The notes below the pieces were generated by a model. That model did not search any database, had not been told where the DNA came from, and saw only the letters and a list, made by a program, of their open reading frames with translations. Shown here in pieces: positions 45,131 to 54,702 of a stretch of 64,000 bases of DNA. Source of the stretch: Lentimicrobium sp. (GTDB lineage Bacteria > Bacteroidota > Bacteroidia > Bacteroidales > Lentimicrobiaceae); NCBI GenBank assembly GCA_019429275.1, contig JAHYJC010000018.1, positions 1-64,000 of the forward strand. Reading direction: 5' to 3'. A program made the position numbers and the translations under genes. Numbering within the stretch: the first letter of the stretch is position 1; each line of letters starts with the position of its first letter.

Positions 45131-46006
45131 ATGCTTAAATCCATGACCGGTTTTGGTAAATCAAGCATTGTGCTCGATGGCCGGACCGTAACTTTTGAAA
45201 TCCGTTCTCTCAACAGCAAACTGCTCGACATGAACCTGAGGTTACCCTCACTTTTGCGCGATCTGGAGCCTGAAATCAGGGGTTTGGTTACCCGCATTGC
45301 CGAGCGTGGCAAAATAGATATCAATGCATCGGTTGAGATCAGTGGAACTGATTTACCTGCCAGCATAAACAAACCGCTTGCCATTGCCTATTACCTTGAA
45401 TTACAATCACTTGCTTCGGAATTACAGGCACCTGACCAGGATTTGTTTTCCATTGTTATGAAAATGCCTGAGATTACAAAGAATACCCGGGAAGAGCTTT
45501 CGGCTGAAGATAAGTCCCTGTTGTTGCAGGGGGTAAACGATGCCCTGAAACTCTTCGATGAGTTCAGAAAACACGAAGGAGAACTTCTGGAAAAAGATTT
45601 TTCGGAACGCATACTGAAGATTCTTGATGGACTTGATCAGGTGACTCCTTATGAGGAGCAGCGAAACATTCAGATGCGTGAAAAACTCAGAAACAGTTTT
45701 GAATCTTTTATTGAAAACAATAATTTCGATGCCAACCGCTTTGAGCAGGAAATCATATATTACCTCGAGAAACTTGACATCACCGAGGAGAAGGTAAGGC
45801 TGAAAAAACATTGCGATTATTTTCTCGACACCCTGAAAGCTGACGATGGAGCCAATGGCCGCAAACTCTCCTTTGTTTCACAGGAGATTGGCCGCGAAGT
45901 CAACACACTCGGTTCAAAGGCCAGTGATGCCATCATACAGAAGATTGTGGTTGAAATGAAAGACGAACTTGAAAAAATTAAAGAACAACTTGCCAACATC
46001 CTGTAA
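45131..46006 (+). CDS. yicC: YicC-family endoribonuclease
   Basis: 291 residues from ATG 45131, the start giving MLKSMTGFGKSSIVLDGR, the typical YicC N-terminus; the frame remains open upstream. N-terminal YicC domain with EIRSLNSKLLDMNLRLPSLLRDLEPEIRGLV and the C-terminal DUF1732 domain with DITEEKVRLKKHCDYFLDTLK and NTLGSKASDAIIQKIVVEMKDELEKIKEQ. Members are RNA-processing factors affecting stationary-phase growth. It is 2 bp from gmk, and the yicC-gmk-nadD order is common. Confidence 0.93.
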   Translation: MLKSMTGFGKSSIVLDGRTVTFEIRSLNSKLLDMNLRLPSLLRDLEPEIRGLVTRIAERGKIDINASVEISGTDLPASINKPLAIAYYLELQSLASELQAPDQDLFSIVMKMPEITKNTREELSAEDKSLLLQGVNDALKLFDEFRKHEGELLEKDFSERILKILDGLDQVTPYEEQRNIQMREKLRNSFESFIENNNFDANRFEQEIIYYLEKLDITEEKVRLKKHCDYFLDTLKADDGANGRKLSFVSQEIGREVNTLGSKASDAIIQKIVVEMKDELEKIKEQLANIL

Positions 46007-46008
46007 GT

Positions 46009-46590
46009 ATGGTTGAGAAAAACAAAGGCCGGCTTATTGTAGTTTCGGCACCTTCGGGTGCGGGCAAAACCACCCTGGTCAAACATCTGCTTTCTGCCGG
46101 TCTGAATCTGGGATTTTCGGTATCGGCTACCAGCAGGGCTCAGCGAAAGGGTGAAGTTCACGGAAAGGACTATTTTTTCATTACCGGCGAGGAATTCCTG
46201 CAACACATTGAAGACAGCGATTTGCTGGAATGGCAGGAAGTCTACTCAGGCAGTTATTACGGCACTTTAAAATCGGAAGTTGATAACCTGCTCAACGCAG
46301 GAAAAAATGTCATTTTTGATGTTGATGTGATAGGTGGTTTGAATATCAAGAAGGTTTTCGGTGATTCGGCACTGGCCATATTCATTAGCCCGCCATCCAT
46401 CGAAGCCCTGGAAATGCGCCTGAAAAACCGCAGCACCGACAGTCCTGAAACCATTGCAAAACGAATGGAAAAAGCCCTGACAGAGATGGCATTTGCACCC
46501 CATTTTGATGTCATTGTTATCAACGACAATCTTGAAGAAGCCAAACAAAATATTTACGACCTTGTTTCGCAGTTTTTCAATGCATCATGA
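46009..46590 (+). CDS. gmk: Guanylate kinase
   Basis: 193 residues. P-loop VVSAPSGAGKTTLVKHL, GMP-binding SATSRAQRKGEVHGKDYFF and EWQEVYSGSYYGT, the lid (RSTDSPETIAKRM), and NLEEAKQNIYDLV at the C-terminus. It phosphorylates GMP to GDP with ATP. It overlaps nadD by 4 bp (ATGA). Confidence 0.96.
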   Translation: MVEKNKGRLIVVSAPSGAGKTTLVKHLLSAGLNLGFSVSATSRAQRKGEVHGKDYFFITGEEFLQHIEDSDLLEWQEVYSGSYYGTLKSEVDNLLNAGKNVIFDVDVIGGLNIKKVFGDSALAIFISPPSIEALEMRLKNRSTDSPETIAKRMEKALTEMAFAPHFDVIVINDNLEEAKQNIYDLVSQFFNAS

Positions 46591-47192
46591 ACACCCGACA
46601 AAAACCAAATAAAAGCAAGCCGACCGGCCTCTTCTTCGGGTCATTCAACCCCATTCACAACGGGCACCTCTGCATTGCAGAATACATGATTGAATTCGGA
46701 GGACTTCAGGATGTGTGGTTTGTGGTATCGCCCCACAACCCGCTCAAGGATAAATCCACGCTGCTCTCAGATCAGTACCGGCTTGATATGGTTGAAGCGG
46801 CCATCAGGGGAGATGAAAGGTTCAGGGTTTCGGATATAGAATTTCGCATGCCCCGTCCTTCATACACCATTGACACCCTTACGCGGTTTTCGGAACAATA
46901 TCCCGACCGGAACTTTGTGCTTATTGCCGGCACCGACGTACTGCCTTCGTTTCATAAATGGAAGAACTATGAGCAGTTGCTGGAGCATTACCAACTGATT
47001 ATTTATCCACGCCACGGAGAGGATGATCACCCCCTGCTCAAACATCCTTCCATCAGCCTGATTCAGGCTCCCAGAATTGAGATATCGGCAAGTTTTATTC
47101 GCGAAGCCATTAAAAACAACAAAACCATCCGGTTTTTCCTACCGGAGGCAGTAAGAGAAATCATTGAAAAAATGGGTTTTTACCGGCGGTAA
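46587..47192 (+). CDS. nadD: Nicotinate-nucleotide adenylyltransferase
   Basis: 201 residues. Nucleotidyltransferase signature TGLFFGSFNPIHNGHLCIAEYM, VSPHNPLKDKSTLLSDQYRLDMVEAA, RPSYTIDTLTRF and a C-terminal RIEISASFIREAIKN (ISxTxIR-like motif). It makes deamido-NAD from nicotinate mononucleotide and ATP. Last gene of the yicC-gmk-nadD unit; the convergent hydrolase stop is 12 bp away. Confidence 0.95.
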   Translation: MNTRQKPNKSKPTGLFFGSFNPIHNGHLCIAEYMIEFGGLQDVWFVVSPHNPLKDKSTLLSDQYRLDMVEAAIRGDERFRVSDIEFRMPRPSYTIDTLTRFSEQYPDRNFVLIAGTDVLPSFHKWKNYEQLLEHYQLIIYPRHGEDDHPLLKHPSISLIQAPRIEISASFIREAIKNNKTIRFFLPEAVREIIEKMGFYRR

Positions 47193-47203
47193 GCCAAAAG
47201 CTA

Positions 47204-48004
47204 TCAGGGATTCAGGCACCTTCTGAAAAAATCGCGGAGAACCGGGAAGATCTTATCCGGCGCCTCCATAAATCCCATGTGTCCCACATTATCGAGAAGC
47301 TGAACCTGTACATTGCGTCCCAGCATGGCCTGGGCCATAATTTTATTGTACGGCATGCGGCTGTCGTTGCGCCCGGCCACAAACAGCACCGGCAAAGTAG
47401 TTTCAATCAGAAAATCGAGGCTGCCTGTTCTTTCGCGCATGCCTTCGAGGGTAGCAACAATTGCTTTTGCCGAAGTTGAAGTTGCCCTGTTTCCAAGTAT
47501 TTCTATCGCGGCAGCCAGCCGTTCCTTATTTTCTTCAGCAAAAAGATCGGCAATAAACTGCCTGATAAAACCGGTATGGTTCAGTTTTACAATATTGATC
47601 ATACGCCGGCGGTTTTCTTTTGCCTGTTCATCGTCGGGAGCGGCATGGGAATGAAGCAGGGCAATGCCTTTTACCTTGTCGGGAAAGCGTGATGCCAGAT
47701 CGAGCGCAACATATCCGCCAAGGCTGTGGCCACACACCACAAACTGTTCCAGACCTTCATAGCCTGCAACCGCCATAACCACATCCGTCATTCCGGGTAT
47801 TGAATTTACATCGCCTGAAAGGCCGCTTCGCCCATGACCGGGAAGATCAATCATCAGTACACTGAACTCCTTTTCAAGCAGAGCCGCAAATTCGTTCCAT
47901 ATTTCCACCGATTCCATAAAACCATGCAGCCATATTATCCACGGACCATTTCCGGTTTTCCGGTAACTCACCGGTGCATTTTTATAGGTAATTGATTCTG
48001 ACAT
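47204..48004 (-). CDS. Alpha/beta hydrolase
   Basis: 266 residues. Oxyanion loop WLHGFMES near residue 28, nucleophile elbow VVCGHSLGGYVAL near 95 (Ser), acid in VLFVAGRNDSRMPY, and catalytic His in DNVGHMGFMEAP. Resembles small esterases, lactonases or BioH-like hydrolases; specificity not decided. A TACCTTTG box lies 47 bp upstream of its ATG. Confidence 0.9.
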   Translation of the reverse strand: MSESITYKNAPVSYRKTGNGPWIIWLHGFMESVEIWNEFAALLEKEFSVLMIDLPGHGRSGLSGDVNSIPGMTDVVMAVAGYEGLEQFVVCGHSLGGYVALDLASRFPDKVKGIALLHSHAAPDDEQAKENRRRMINIVKLNHTGFIRQFIADLFAEENKERLAAAIEILGNRATSTSAKAIVATLEGMRERTGSLDFLIETTLPVLFVAGRNDSRMPYNKIMAQAMLGRNVQVQLLDNVGHMGFMEAPDKIFPVLRDFFRRCLNP

Positions 48005-48050
48005 TATTGTTGAATTTAGAAGAATAATTATGTTGGCAAACTGAGTGCCA

Positions 48051-48058
48051 CAAAGGTA
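48051..48058 (-). promoter_or_regulatory. Candidate -7 box TACCTTTG for the alpha/beta hydrolase
   Basis: On the minus strand TACCTTTG matches TAnnTTTG exactly, 47 bp before the ATG at 48004. Confidence 0.45.
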
Positions 48059-48143
48059 AGCCTGTATTTTGTTCTAATTTGCCAGAATCTGCAGATTATT
48101 CTTTGGTATGAAAAAAGAAATTGCCCGACAGGCGCACCGGCTT

Positions 48144-48986
48144 TTAAACTGCGCCCCGTTTGAAGGTGTCGCCCTGGGCAAAGTCGCCGGTTTGCCATCC
48201 TTTGCGGAACCACGACATGCGCTGTTGCGAAGTGCCATGGGTAAAATCATCGGGTACCACCCGTCCCTGTGATTTCATCTGAATGTTGTCATCGCCAACG
48301 GCTGCTGCTGCTGTAAGTGCTTCTTCAATATCGCCGTCTTCGAGTATATCCATCATTCTGTCGGCATGATGCGCCCACAATCCGGCCAGAAAATCGGCCT
48401 GAAGTTCAAGTTTTACGGTAAGGGCATTTGCCTCTCTTTCGCTCATGCGTGAACGTGCCGATTGCACCTGCCCGAGTGTACCCAGCAGATTTTGAACATG
48501 GTGCCCTACTTCATGCGAAAGCACATAAGCTACAGCAAAATCGCCCTGAGCCCCAAAGCGTTCTTTCAGGACATCGCAAAAACTAAGGTCGATATAAATT
48601 TTTTCATCGCCCGGACAATAGAACGGCCCGCTGGCGGCGCTTGCAAAACCGCATGCCGACTCCACCTGATTGCGGAAAAGCACAAGTTTGGGCTCACGGT
48701 AGGTCTTGCCTGATTGCTGAAAGATCATTTTCCAGACCTCTTCGGTATCGGCAAGTACCACCGATACAAACTGTGCCATTTGATCCTCTTCGGCCGATGC
48801 TTCAACCGTTTGGGTGGTCCCATCTGTATCCATGGTTCCCAGTATCTGGCTTGGATCTCCGCCCAGCAACCACACAATCAACACAATGGCAATGGTGCCT
48901 ATGCCGCCACCCATAACCATTTTACCGCCCGACATTCCCCGGCGGTCTTCTACATTCGAGCTTCCTCGTCTCCCTGTGATGCGCAT
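48144..48986 (-). CDS. YpfJ-like neutral zinc metallopeptidase (KPN_02809 family)
   Basis: 280 residues. N-terminal MRITGRRGSSNVEDRRG is the family hallmark; a membrane anchor follows near residues 24-42. The catalytic zinc site is HEVGHHVQNLLG (HExxH) at about residue 159, with the supporting Glu in SEREANALTVKLELQADFLAGLWAHH. The C-terminal FTHGTSQQRMSWFRKGWQTGD is typical. Bacterial members are of unknown physiological role. Confidence 0.94.
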   Translation of the reverse strand: MRITGRRGSSNVEDRRGMSGGKMVMGGGIGTIAIVLIVWLLGGDPSQILGTMDTDGTTQTVEASAEEDQMAQFVSVVLADTEEVWKMIFQQSGKTYREPKLVLFRNQVESACGFASAASGPFYCPGDEKIYIDLSFCDVLKERFGAQGDFAVAYVLSHEVGHHVQNLLGTLGQVQSARSRMSEREANALTVKLELQADFLAGLWAHHADRMMDILEDGDIEEALTAAAAVGDDNIQMKSQGRVVPDDFTHGTSQQRMSWFRKGWQTGDFAQGDTFKRGAV

Positions 48987-49227
48987 GATCTATAAATTTT
49001 TTATGTTGAAATACTCTGTTCTTCAAGGTTTCTGCCTTTGCAAATCAAGTTTCAGCCATTTTGCTCAATAGGCCAGTTTTGCCTGATTTTCAGCGGATTT
49101 TTCTTTTGCTAATATACAAATTTATGAGCAACAATTGAAATCCTATCCTGAAAATGACAAGTGCAAGCCAACATTTTATTTTAAGGATTTGTTCATACAA
49201 TTCTTATCAGCAATCGGGCAGGCTTTG

Positions 49228-49235
49228 TATCTTTG
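49228..49235 (+). promoter_or_regulatory. priA: Candidate -7 box TATCTTTG for priA
   Basis: TATCTTTG matches TAnnTTTG exactly, 25 bp before the TTG start at 49260. Confidence 0.45.
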
Positions 49236-49259
49236 GAAACCCAAACCATCGCCTGAGCC

Positions 49260-51764
49260 TTGACTGAAAAAGAACACATTACCCTTTTTGCAGAAGTACT
49301 TTTGCCGCTTCCTTTACAAAATTACTTTACCTATCGCATTCCCCGTGAGCTAAACGATGAGGTTTTGCCCGGCATGAGGGTAGTGGTACAGTTTGGCCAG
49401 AAAAAATTCTATACCGGCCTGGTAAAACGGGTACATGCTGACCCGCCCAAAGTCATGGCACTGAAGTATGTGCTATCGGTAATCGATGATTTTCCCGTGG
49501 TTAATGAAAAGCAATTCACCCTGTGGGAATGGATTTCAAAATACTACCTGTGTACACCCGGCGAAGTGATGGCTGTTGCCATGCCCTCGGCGTACAAACT
49601 GGCAAGCGAAACGCGGGTAGTCATGGACCCTGAATATGTAATTGATTCTGAAACACTTAATGATCGTGAATTTCTGATTGTTGAAGCCCTCCACACACAG
49701 AAGATTCTTTCACTTTCGGAAGTCAGCAGGATTGTGGGCCTGGCTAAGGTGATTCCGCTTACCAAAAACATGATCGAAAAGGGCATCATCAGGGTGGAAG
49801 AAGAAATTACTGAGCGATACAAACCCCGCCTGGAAACCTGTGTGAAACTCAGCGAAGCCTTTTTGGATGAGGAGCATCTGAATATGGAGATGGACAGGCT
49901 ATCTAAAAAAGCCTTCAAACAACTGTCGGCCCTGATGGCATACCTCCGGCTCTCCAATCATTTTTCTGATCATCCGAAAGAAGTGAGCCGAACAGAATTA
50001 CTTAAAATACAGGGTATTTCGGCAGCTCAACTCGATGGTCTAATCAAGAAAGAAATTCTTACAACCTATACCCGGAGTGTAAGCAGGCTGGTGCACAAAC
50101 AGGCAACCGAAACTGCAGAAAACCTCGTGTTTACTCCGGCCCAGCTTAAGGCACTTGATGAGATAAAGCCTGAACTTCCGGGCAACAACATCATCCTGAT
50201 GAAAGGGGTAACGTCGAGCGGCAAAACCGAGATTTACATCAGCCTCATCAGCGATATTATTGGCAGTGGCCGGCAGGTACTTTACCTGTTGCCCGAAATT
50301 GCGCTCACCACTCAGATCATTGCCCGTCTGCAGAAATATTTCGGAGAAAAAGTAGGTGTTTATCACTCCAAATACAATGAATTGGAGCGGGTTGAAATAT
50401 GGAACAAGGCCAATGTTCCCTTGTCGGGCAGCCAGAATCAGAGGCCTTTTCAGATTGTGCTGGGAGCCAGGTCGGCGTTGTTTCTGCCATTTACCGATCT
50501 GGGCCTTATCATTGTGGATGAGGAGCACGACTCATCGTATAAGCAGAATGATCCGGCACCACGCTACAACGCCCGCGATGCCGCTATTGTACTTGGGAGC
50601 ATTCACAAATGTCCGGTTTTACTGGGATCTGCCACACCTTCGCTCGAAGGTTACTACAATGCCATGAGCGGAAAATTTAAATTTGTGGAGCTCAATGAAC
50701 GGTATGGAGGGGTAGAAATGCCCGAAATCAGGATTATAAACATCAGGGAGGAAACCCGCATGAAGCGCATGAGATCACATTTCTCACCCCAGCTGCTTCA
50801 GGCCATGGAAGAGGCCTTAAATCTTGGAGAGCAGGTAATTCTTTTTCAGAACCGTCGTGGATTTTCGCTGAGGCTGGAATGCGACACCTGCCATCACACT
50901 CCCGAATGCATAAACTGCGATGTCACCCTTACTTATCACAAGCACATCAATCAGCTGAAATGCCATTATTGCGGCTATTCCACGCAGGTTCCTGCAGTTT
51001 GCCCTCATTGCCAGAGCCCCGACATTCACATGCGTGGTTTCGGCACCGAAAAGGTTGAAGAAGAGCTTTCGCTCATATTTCCCGATGCAAAAACCGGCCG
51101 CATGGACCTTGACACCACCCGCACCAAGTATGCCTACCAGCGCATCATCGGCGATTTTGAAAACAGGAAAACAGACATTCTCGTAGGAACACAAATGGTA
51201 ACCAAAGGGCTCGACTTCGACAATGTGAGTCTGGTGGGCGTGCTTTACGCCGATGGAATGATGAGCTATCCCGATTTCAGGGCCATAGAAAGAAGCTACC
51301 AGCTGCTGGCTCAGGTAAGTGGCCGGGCCGGGCGCAAGAACAAGCGCGGACTGGTTATGATTCAAACCAACAACCCACAACACCCGCTACTGAAATGGGT
51401 AACCGACGATAACTACCGGGCCATGTTCGATCAGCAGAATGCCGACCGGTACAAATACAAATATCCTCCACACTTCAGGTTGGTGATGATTTCGCTGCGC
51501 CATAAAGATTACAATTTACTGAACCATGCGGCCGGTGTGCTTTCCGGAATGTTGAAACCCTATTTCGGCAATCTGATGCTGGGTCCGGAATATCCATTGG
51601 TTTCGCGCATCAGAAATCTATACATCAAAAACATCATCCTTAAACTCGACAAAGGAATACAGGGCCGGCAACTGAAATTTGAAGCCATGAGAAATGTGGG
51701 CATTTTGCGGAGCATGGCAGAATTTAAAAGCGTAAGGGTAGTCGTGGATGTCGATCCCATGTAA
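49260..51764 (+). CDS. priA: Primosomal replication restart helicase PriA
   Basis: 834 residues. It appears to begin with TTG at 49260 (MTEKEHITLFAEVLLPLPL), with no better in-frame ATG nearby. The N-terminal DNA-binding part includes RVVVQFGQKKFYTGLV. Walker A is LMKGVTSSGKTEIYISL, Walker B is IIVDEEHDSSYKQ (DEEH), and the zinc-binding Cys cluster lies at about residues 540-585 (CDTCHHTPECINC, CHYCGYSTQVPAVCPHC). It loads the replication fork machinery at stalled forks. Confidence 0.94.
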   Translation: MTEKEHITLFAEVLLPLPLQNYFTYRIPRELNDEVLPGMRVVVQFGQKKFYTGLVKRVHADPPKVMALKYVLSVIDDFPVVNEKQFTLWEWISKYYLCTPGEVMAVAMPSAYKLASETRVVMDPEYVIDSETLNDREFLIVEALHTQKILSLSEVSRIVGLAKVIPLTKNMIEKGIIRVEEEITERYKPRLETCVKLSEAFLDEEHLNMEMDRLSKKAFKQLSALMAYLRLSNHFSDHPKEVSRTELLKIQGISAAQLDGLIKKEILTTYTRSVSRLVHKQATETAENLVFTPAQLKALDEIKPELPGNNIILMKGVTSSGKTEIYISLISDIIGSGRQVLYLLPEIALTTQIIARLQKYFGEKVGVYHSKYNELERVEIWNKANVPLSGSQNQRPFQIVLGARSALFLPFTDLGLIIVDEEHDSSYKQNDPAPRYNARDAAIVLGSIHKCPVLLGSATPSLEGYYNAMSGKFKFVELNERYGGVEMPEIRIINIREETRMKRMRSHFSPQLLQAMEEALNLGEQVILFQNRRGFSLRLECDTCHHTPECINCDVTLTYHKHINQLKCHYCGYSTQVPAVCPHCQSPDIHMRGFGTEKVEEELSLIFPDAKTGRMDLDTTRTKYAYQRIIGDFENRKTDILVGTQMVTKGLDFDNVSLVGVLYADGMMSYPDFRAIERSYQLLAQVSGRAGRKNKRGLVMIQTNNPQHPLLKWVTDDNYRAMFDQQNADRYKYKYPPHFRLVMISLRHKDYNLLNHAAGVLSGMLKPYFGNLMLGPEYPLVSRIRNLYIKNIILKLDKGIQGRQLKFEAMRNVGILRSMAEFKSVRVVVDVDPM

Positions 51765-51850
51765 GGATTGCTATGTCTGAGGCTCAGAGAGGCAAAATGT
51801 TTACAGAAATGATTGTCACAGCTTGAAAAGTCACGAAAAAAATAAATACT

Positions 51851-52708
51851 ATGGCAAAACGATTTGAAATAAAAATATTTGAAGAGAAAACAGTGATAAC
51901 CGCATGAGATGCCGAAAAGGAAAAGTGGTATTTCTCTATTATTGATGTGATAGAAGTTTTAACAGGCACTGACAGGCCAAGAAAGTATTGGAGTGACCTG
52001 AAAGCTAAACTGAAAAAGGAAGGAAGGAAGTTGTCCGCAAAAATCGGACAACTGAAATTACAGTCCTCAGATGGGAAATCCTATAAAACCGATGTAGCTG
52101 ATACCGAACAGCTTTTTCGTCTTATTCAATCCATCCCATCCCCAAAAGCAGAACCCTTTAAACAATGGCTGGCTCAGGTAGAGGCTGAGCGCTTGGACGA
52201 AATGCAAGACCCTGAACTCACCATTGACAGGGCACTGGAACAATACTTGAAACTTGGTTATTCAGAGAACTGGATTAACCAGCGCCTCAAAAGTATTGAG
52301 ATACGAAAAGAATTAACAGACGAATGGAAAAAAAGAGGATTGAAAGAAGGTGTTCAGTTTGCAACGCTTACAGATATTATTACCAAAGCATGGAGTGATA
52401 AAACCACCAAAGAATATAAAATTCTGAAAGGCTTGAAGAAGGAAAACCTACGGGATAATATGACCAATACCGAACTGATTTTAAACATGCTTGCCGAAGC
52501 ATCCACTAAAGACATATCGGCCGCAACAAATCCGAAAGATTTTGAAGATAGCTAACAAGTTGCCCAACAAGGCGGAAATGTAGCAAAGGTTGCACGCAAA
52601 GAACTGGAGGCTAAAACAGGTAAAAATGTAGTTACTTCTCTAAATGCCAATACCGCTTTGCAATTGAATGAGGTTAATAAGAAAAAACCGAAAAACAAAA
52701 AGAAGTAG
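51851..52708 (+). pseudogene. BRO-family phage antirepressor-like pseudogene with two in-frame stops
   Basis: A 286-codon frame from ATG 51851 to TAG 52708 encodes a BRO-N-type protein as found in Bacteroidetes prophages and islands: KWYFSIIDVIEVLTGTDRPRKYWSDLKAKLK, TDVADTEQLFRLIQSIPSPKAEPF, and the conserved C-terminal segment VAQQGGNVAKVARKELEAKTGK. Two in-frame nonsense codons interrupt it, TGA at 51905-51907 (position that normally reads Trp before DAEKEKWYF) and TAA at 52553-52555. No frameshift is needed. It sits alone between priA and ricT with no phage genes. Decayed, or read through (less likely). Confidence 0.8.
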
Positions 52709-52860
52709 ATATTATAAAAGAACTCATAATTTAAAGCTTATAAATAATCTCTGGCAGATCTTTTTGAACCCGGAAACCGACTATTCGTTTCCATCAAAAC
52801 TGACAAAACAACTACAAAAGAAAGGTTGTAACCACTTCATAATTCTAATCGCTTTTATTG

Positions 52861-52868
52861 TAAATTTG
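52861..52868 (+). promoter_or_regulatory. Candidate -7 box TAAATTTG upstream of ricT
   Basis: TAAATTTG matches TAnnTTTG exactly, 96 bp before the ATG at 52964. Confidence 0.35.
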
Positions 52869-52963
52869 CCACATTCACCTTTACCCGACTCATTGTTGGG
52901 GATCAACATATTACATCACTGAGAGCAATGCATAAGTGATGAACCGTTTAACATTTCTGTTTC

Positions 52964-54076
52964 ATGGAAAAACAAGATAAAATATCGCCCGAAAAAAACC
53001 ACTTTATTTCACGGGGTTGTTGTCATCAACCCAGTTTGATTCATAAAAACGATACCATTTTCAAGCACGGATGCAGTAAGCTCGATGCCTATGACTGGAT
53101 TGGCAAAATACCTCAGCCCGAAAGCCATGTACCTTTTGACTGCGTTGAAGTCAGGTTTAAAAATAACCGCAAGGACTTTTTCAGAACCGGCACCGATTTT
53201 GACCTGCACACCGGGGATATTGTAGCTGTTGAGGGCAATCCGGGACACGACATCGGTATTGTTTCTCTTACCGGCGAAATCGTTAGGCTGCAGATGAAAA
53301 AACGCAATGCAGACCCAAAGCGCGACGACATAAAAAAGGTTTACCGGAAAGCCAGGCTGAGCGATATTGAGAAATGGATCAATGCCGTTGAAAAAGAGGA
53401 TCATACCATGTTCCGTTGCCGGGAATTTGCTTCAAGGCTGAACCTGAAAATGAAAATCAACGATGTTGAATATCAGGGCGATGATACCAAAGCCATATTT
53501 TATTACACAGCCGATGAGCGCGTTGACTTCAGGGAACTGATTAAACTGCTGGCCGAAGAGTTTAAGGTAAGGATTGAAATGCGGCAAATCGGTGCACGTC
53601 AGGAAGCTGCCCGCCTTGGCGGAATCGGAAGTTGCGGCCGTGAGCTTTGCTGCTCAACCTGGCTGGGCAATTTCAACACCGTAAGCACCAACGCTGCCCG
53701 TATTCAACAGCTTTCGCTCAACCCTCAGAAACTGGCCGGACAATGCAGCAAACTGAAATGCTGCCTCAATTATGAATATTCAGCATATGCCGAAGCCCTG
53801 AAGAACTTTCCTTCAGAAGATACACAGTTGAAGACTTTAAAAGGCGATGCCTTCGCACAAAAAACCGATGTATTTGCCGGCATTATCTGGTATGCCTACA
53901 AATCAGAGCCAAACAACATTATGGCCATTCCGGTTGAAAAGGTCAAAGAAATCATTCAGATCAACAAAAAAGGTAAATCCATCGACAAGCTTGAGGATTA
54001 CGTTACAAAAATTGAGAAAAAAATTGAGTTCGAAAATGTTGTCGGGCAGGATGACCTGAAACGCTTTGATAAGTAG
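52964..54076 (+). CDS. PSP1/RicT (YaaT)-like regulatory protein
   Basis: 370 residues. A PSP1 C-terminal domain lies in the middle, with the cysteine cluster GGIGSCGRELCCSTWL near residue 224 and LAGQCSKLKCCLNYEY near 260. In Bacillus the RicT homologue binds iron-sulfur clusters with RicA/RicF and tunes RNase Y activity. Bacteroidetes homologues carry the same Cys. Its 3' end is followed after 72 bp by gldH, a pair often found together in this phylum. Confidence 0.88.
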   Translation: MEKQDKISPEKNHFISRGCCHQPSLIHKNDTIFKHGCSKLDAYDWIGKIPQPESHVPFDCVEVRFKNNRKDFFRTGTDFDLHTGDIVAVEGNPGHDIGIVSLTGEIVRLQMKKRNADPKRDDIKKVYRKARLSDIEKWINAVEKEDHTMFRCREFASRLNLKMKINDVEYQGDDTKAIFYYTADERVDFRELIKLLAEEFKVRIEMRQIGARQEAARLGGIGSCGRELCCSTWLGNFNTVSTNAARIQQLSLNPQKLAGQCSKLKCCLNYEYSAYAEALKNFPSEDTQLKTLKGDAFAQKTDVFAGIIWYAYKSEPNNIMAIPVEKVKEIIQINKKGKSIDKLEDYVTKIEKKIEFENVVGQDDLKRFDK

Positions 54077-54148
54077 TTTTCTTTGAATGTATCGGAAGTT
54101 AAACCTGATGTTGTATAATAGCTTGCTCAAATTTACGTTGAACAATAC

Positions 54149-54634
54149 ATGAAAAGAATTTTTGCTGACTTACTTAAAATCCGGCTGTTGCTGATATTAA
54201 CGGTTGTAATTGCATTCACGGCCTGCGATCAGGACAAATTTTTCGATGAAAGTCTCAGTCTTCCCGGCGATACATGGCCAAAAGAGGAAGCCCTGAGCTT
54301 TTTGGTGAACATAGAGGATACGGTCAGCCCTTATCGATTTCACATCAACGTTAGAAACAGCACATCATACGGTTACAATAACATATACTTTTTCCTGACA
54401 ACTGAATATCCGGGCGGAGGTTATTCACAGGATACCATTGAATGCCTGCTGGCCGCAAAAGATGGAAGCTGGCTGGGCAAAGGTACCGGAAGCTACCGCG
54501 ACAACCGCATACACATTCGCGATAATATCAGGTTTCCCCGCAAGGGAACCTACACCCTGCATCTGAGGCAGGCCATGCGCGAAAATGAACTCAAAGGCAT
54601 ATCGGAAGCAGGAATAAGACTTGAAAAACAATAA
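54149..54634 (+). CDS. gldH: Gliding motility lipoprotein GldH
   Basis: 161 residues. Signal peptide with lipobox VVIAFTACDQ (Cys26). The remainder (FDESLSLPGDTWPKEEALSFLVNIEDTVSPYRFHINVRN, GSYRDNRIHIRDNIRFPRKGTYTLHLRQAMRE) has the GldH pattern. GldH is an essential-for-gliding lipoprotein in Flavobacterium; here it may serve without gliding, as homologues are widespread in Bacteroidetes. It is followed after 68 bp by a penicillin-binding protein. Confidence 0.88.
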   Translation: MKRIFADLLKIRLLLILTVVIAFTACDQDKFFDESLSLPGDTWPKEEALSFLVNIEDTVSPYRFHINVRNSTSYGYNNIYFFLTTEYPGGGYSQDTIECLLAAKDGSWLGKGTGSYRDNRIHIRDNIRFPRKGTYTLHLRQAMRENELKGISEAGIRLEKQ

Positions 54635-54702
54635 AAAACTGAATTATTGCCGGCGTTGTCATGTTTTAGGCAGCAGCGGAAAGAAACCACAATTGAAAAT
54701 TA

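Noticed and set aside
51947..52555. A complete 202-residue protein
   Set aside because: Homology to BRO-type proteins continues in the same frame on both sides of the stop codons, so this is the middle of a disrupted gene.
52668..52922. Lysine-rich short open frame after the BRO pseudogene
   Set aside because: It overlaps the 3' end of the pseudogene in another frame and has a composition typical of AT-rich chance frames.
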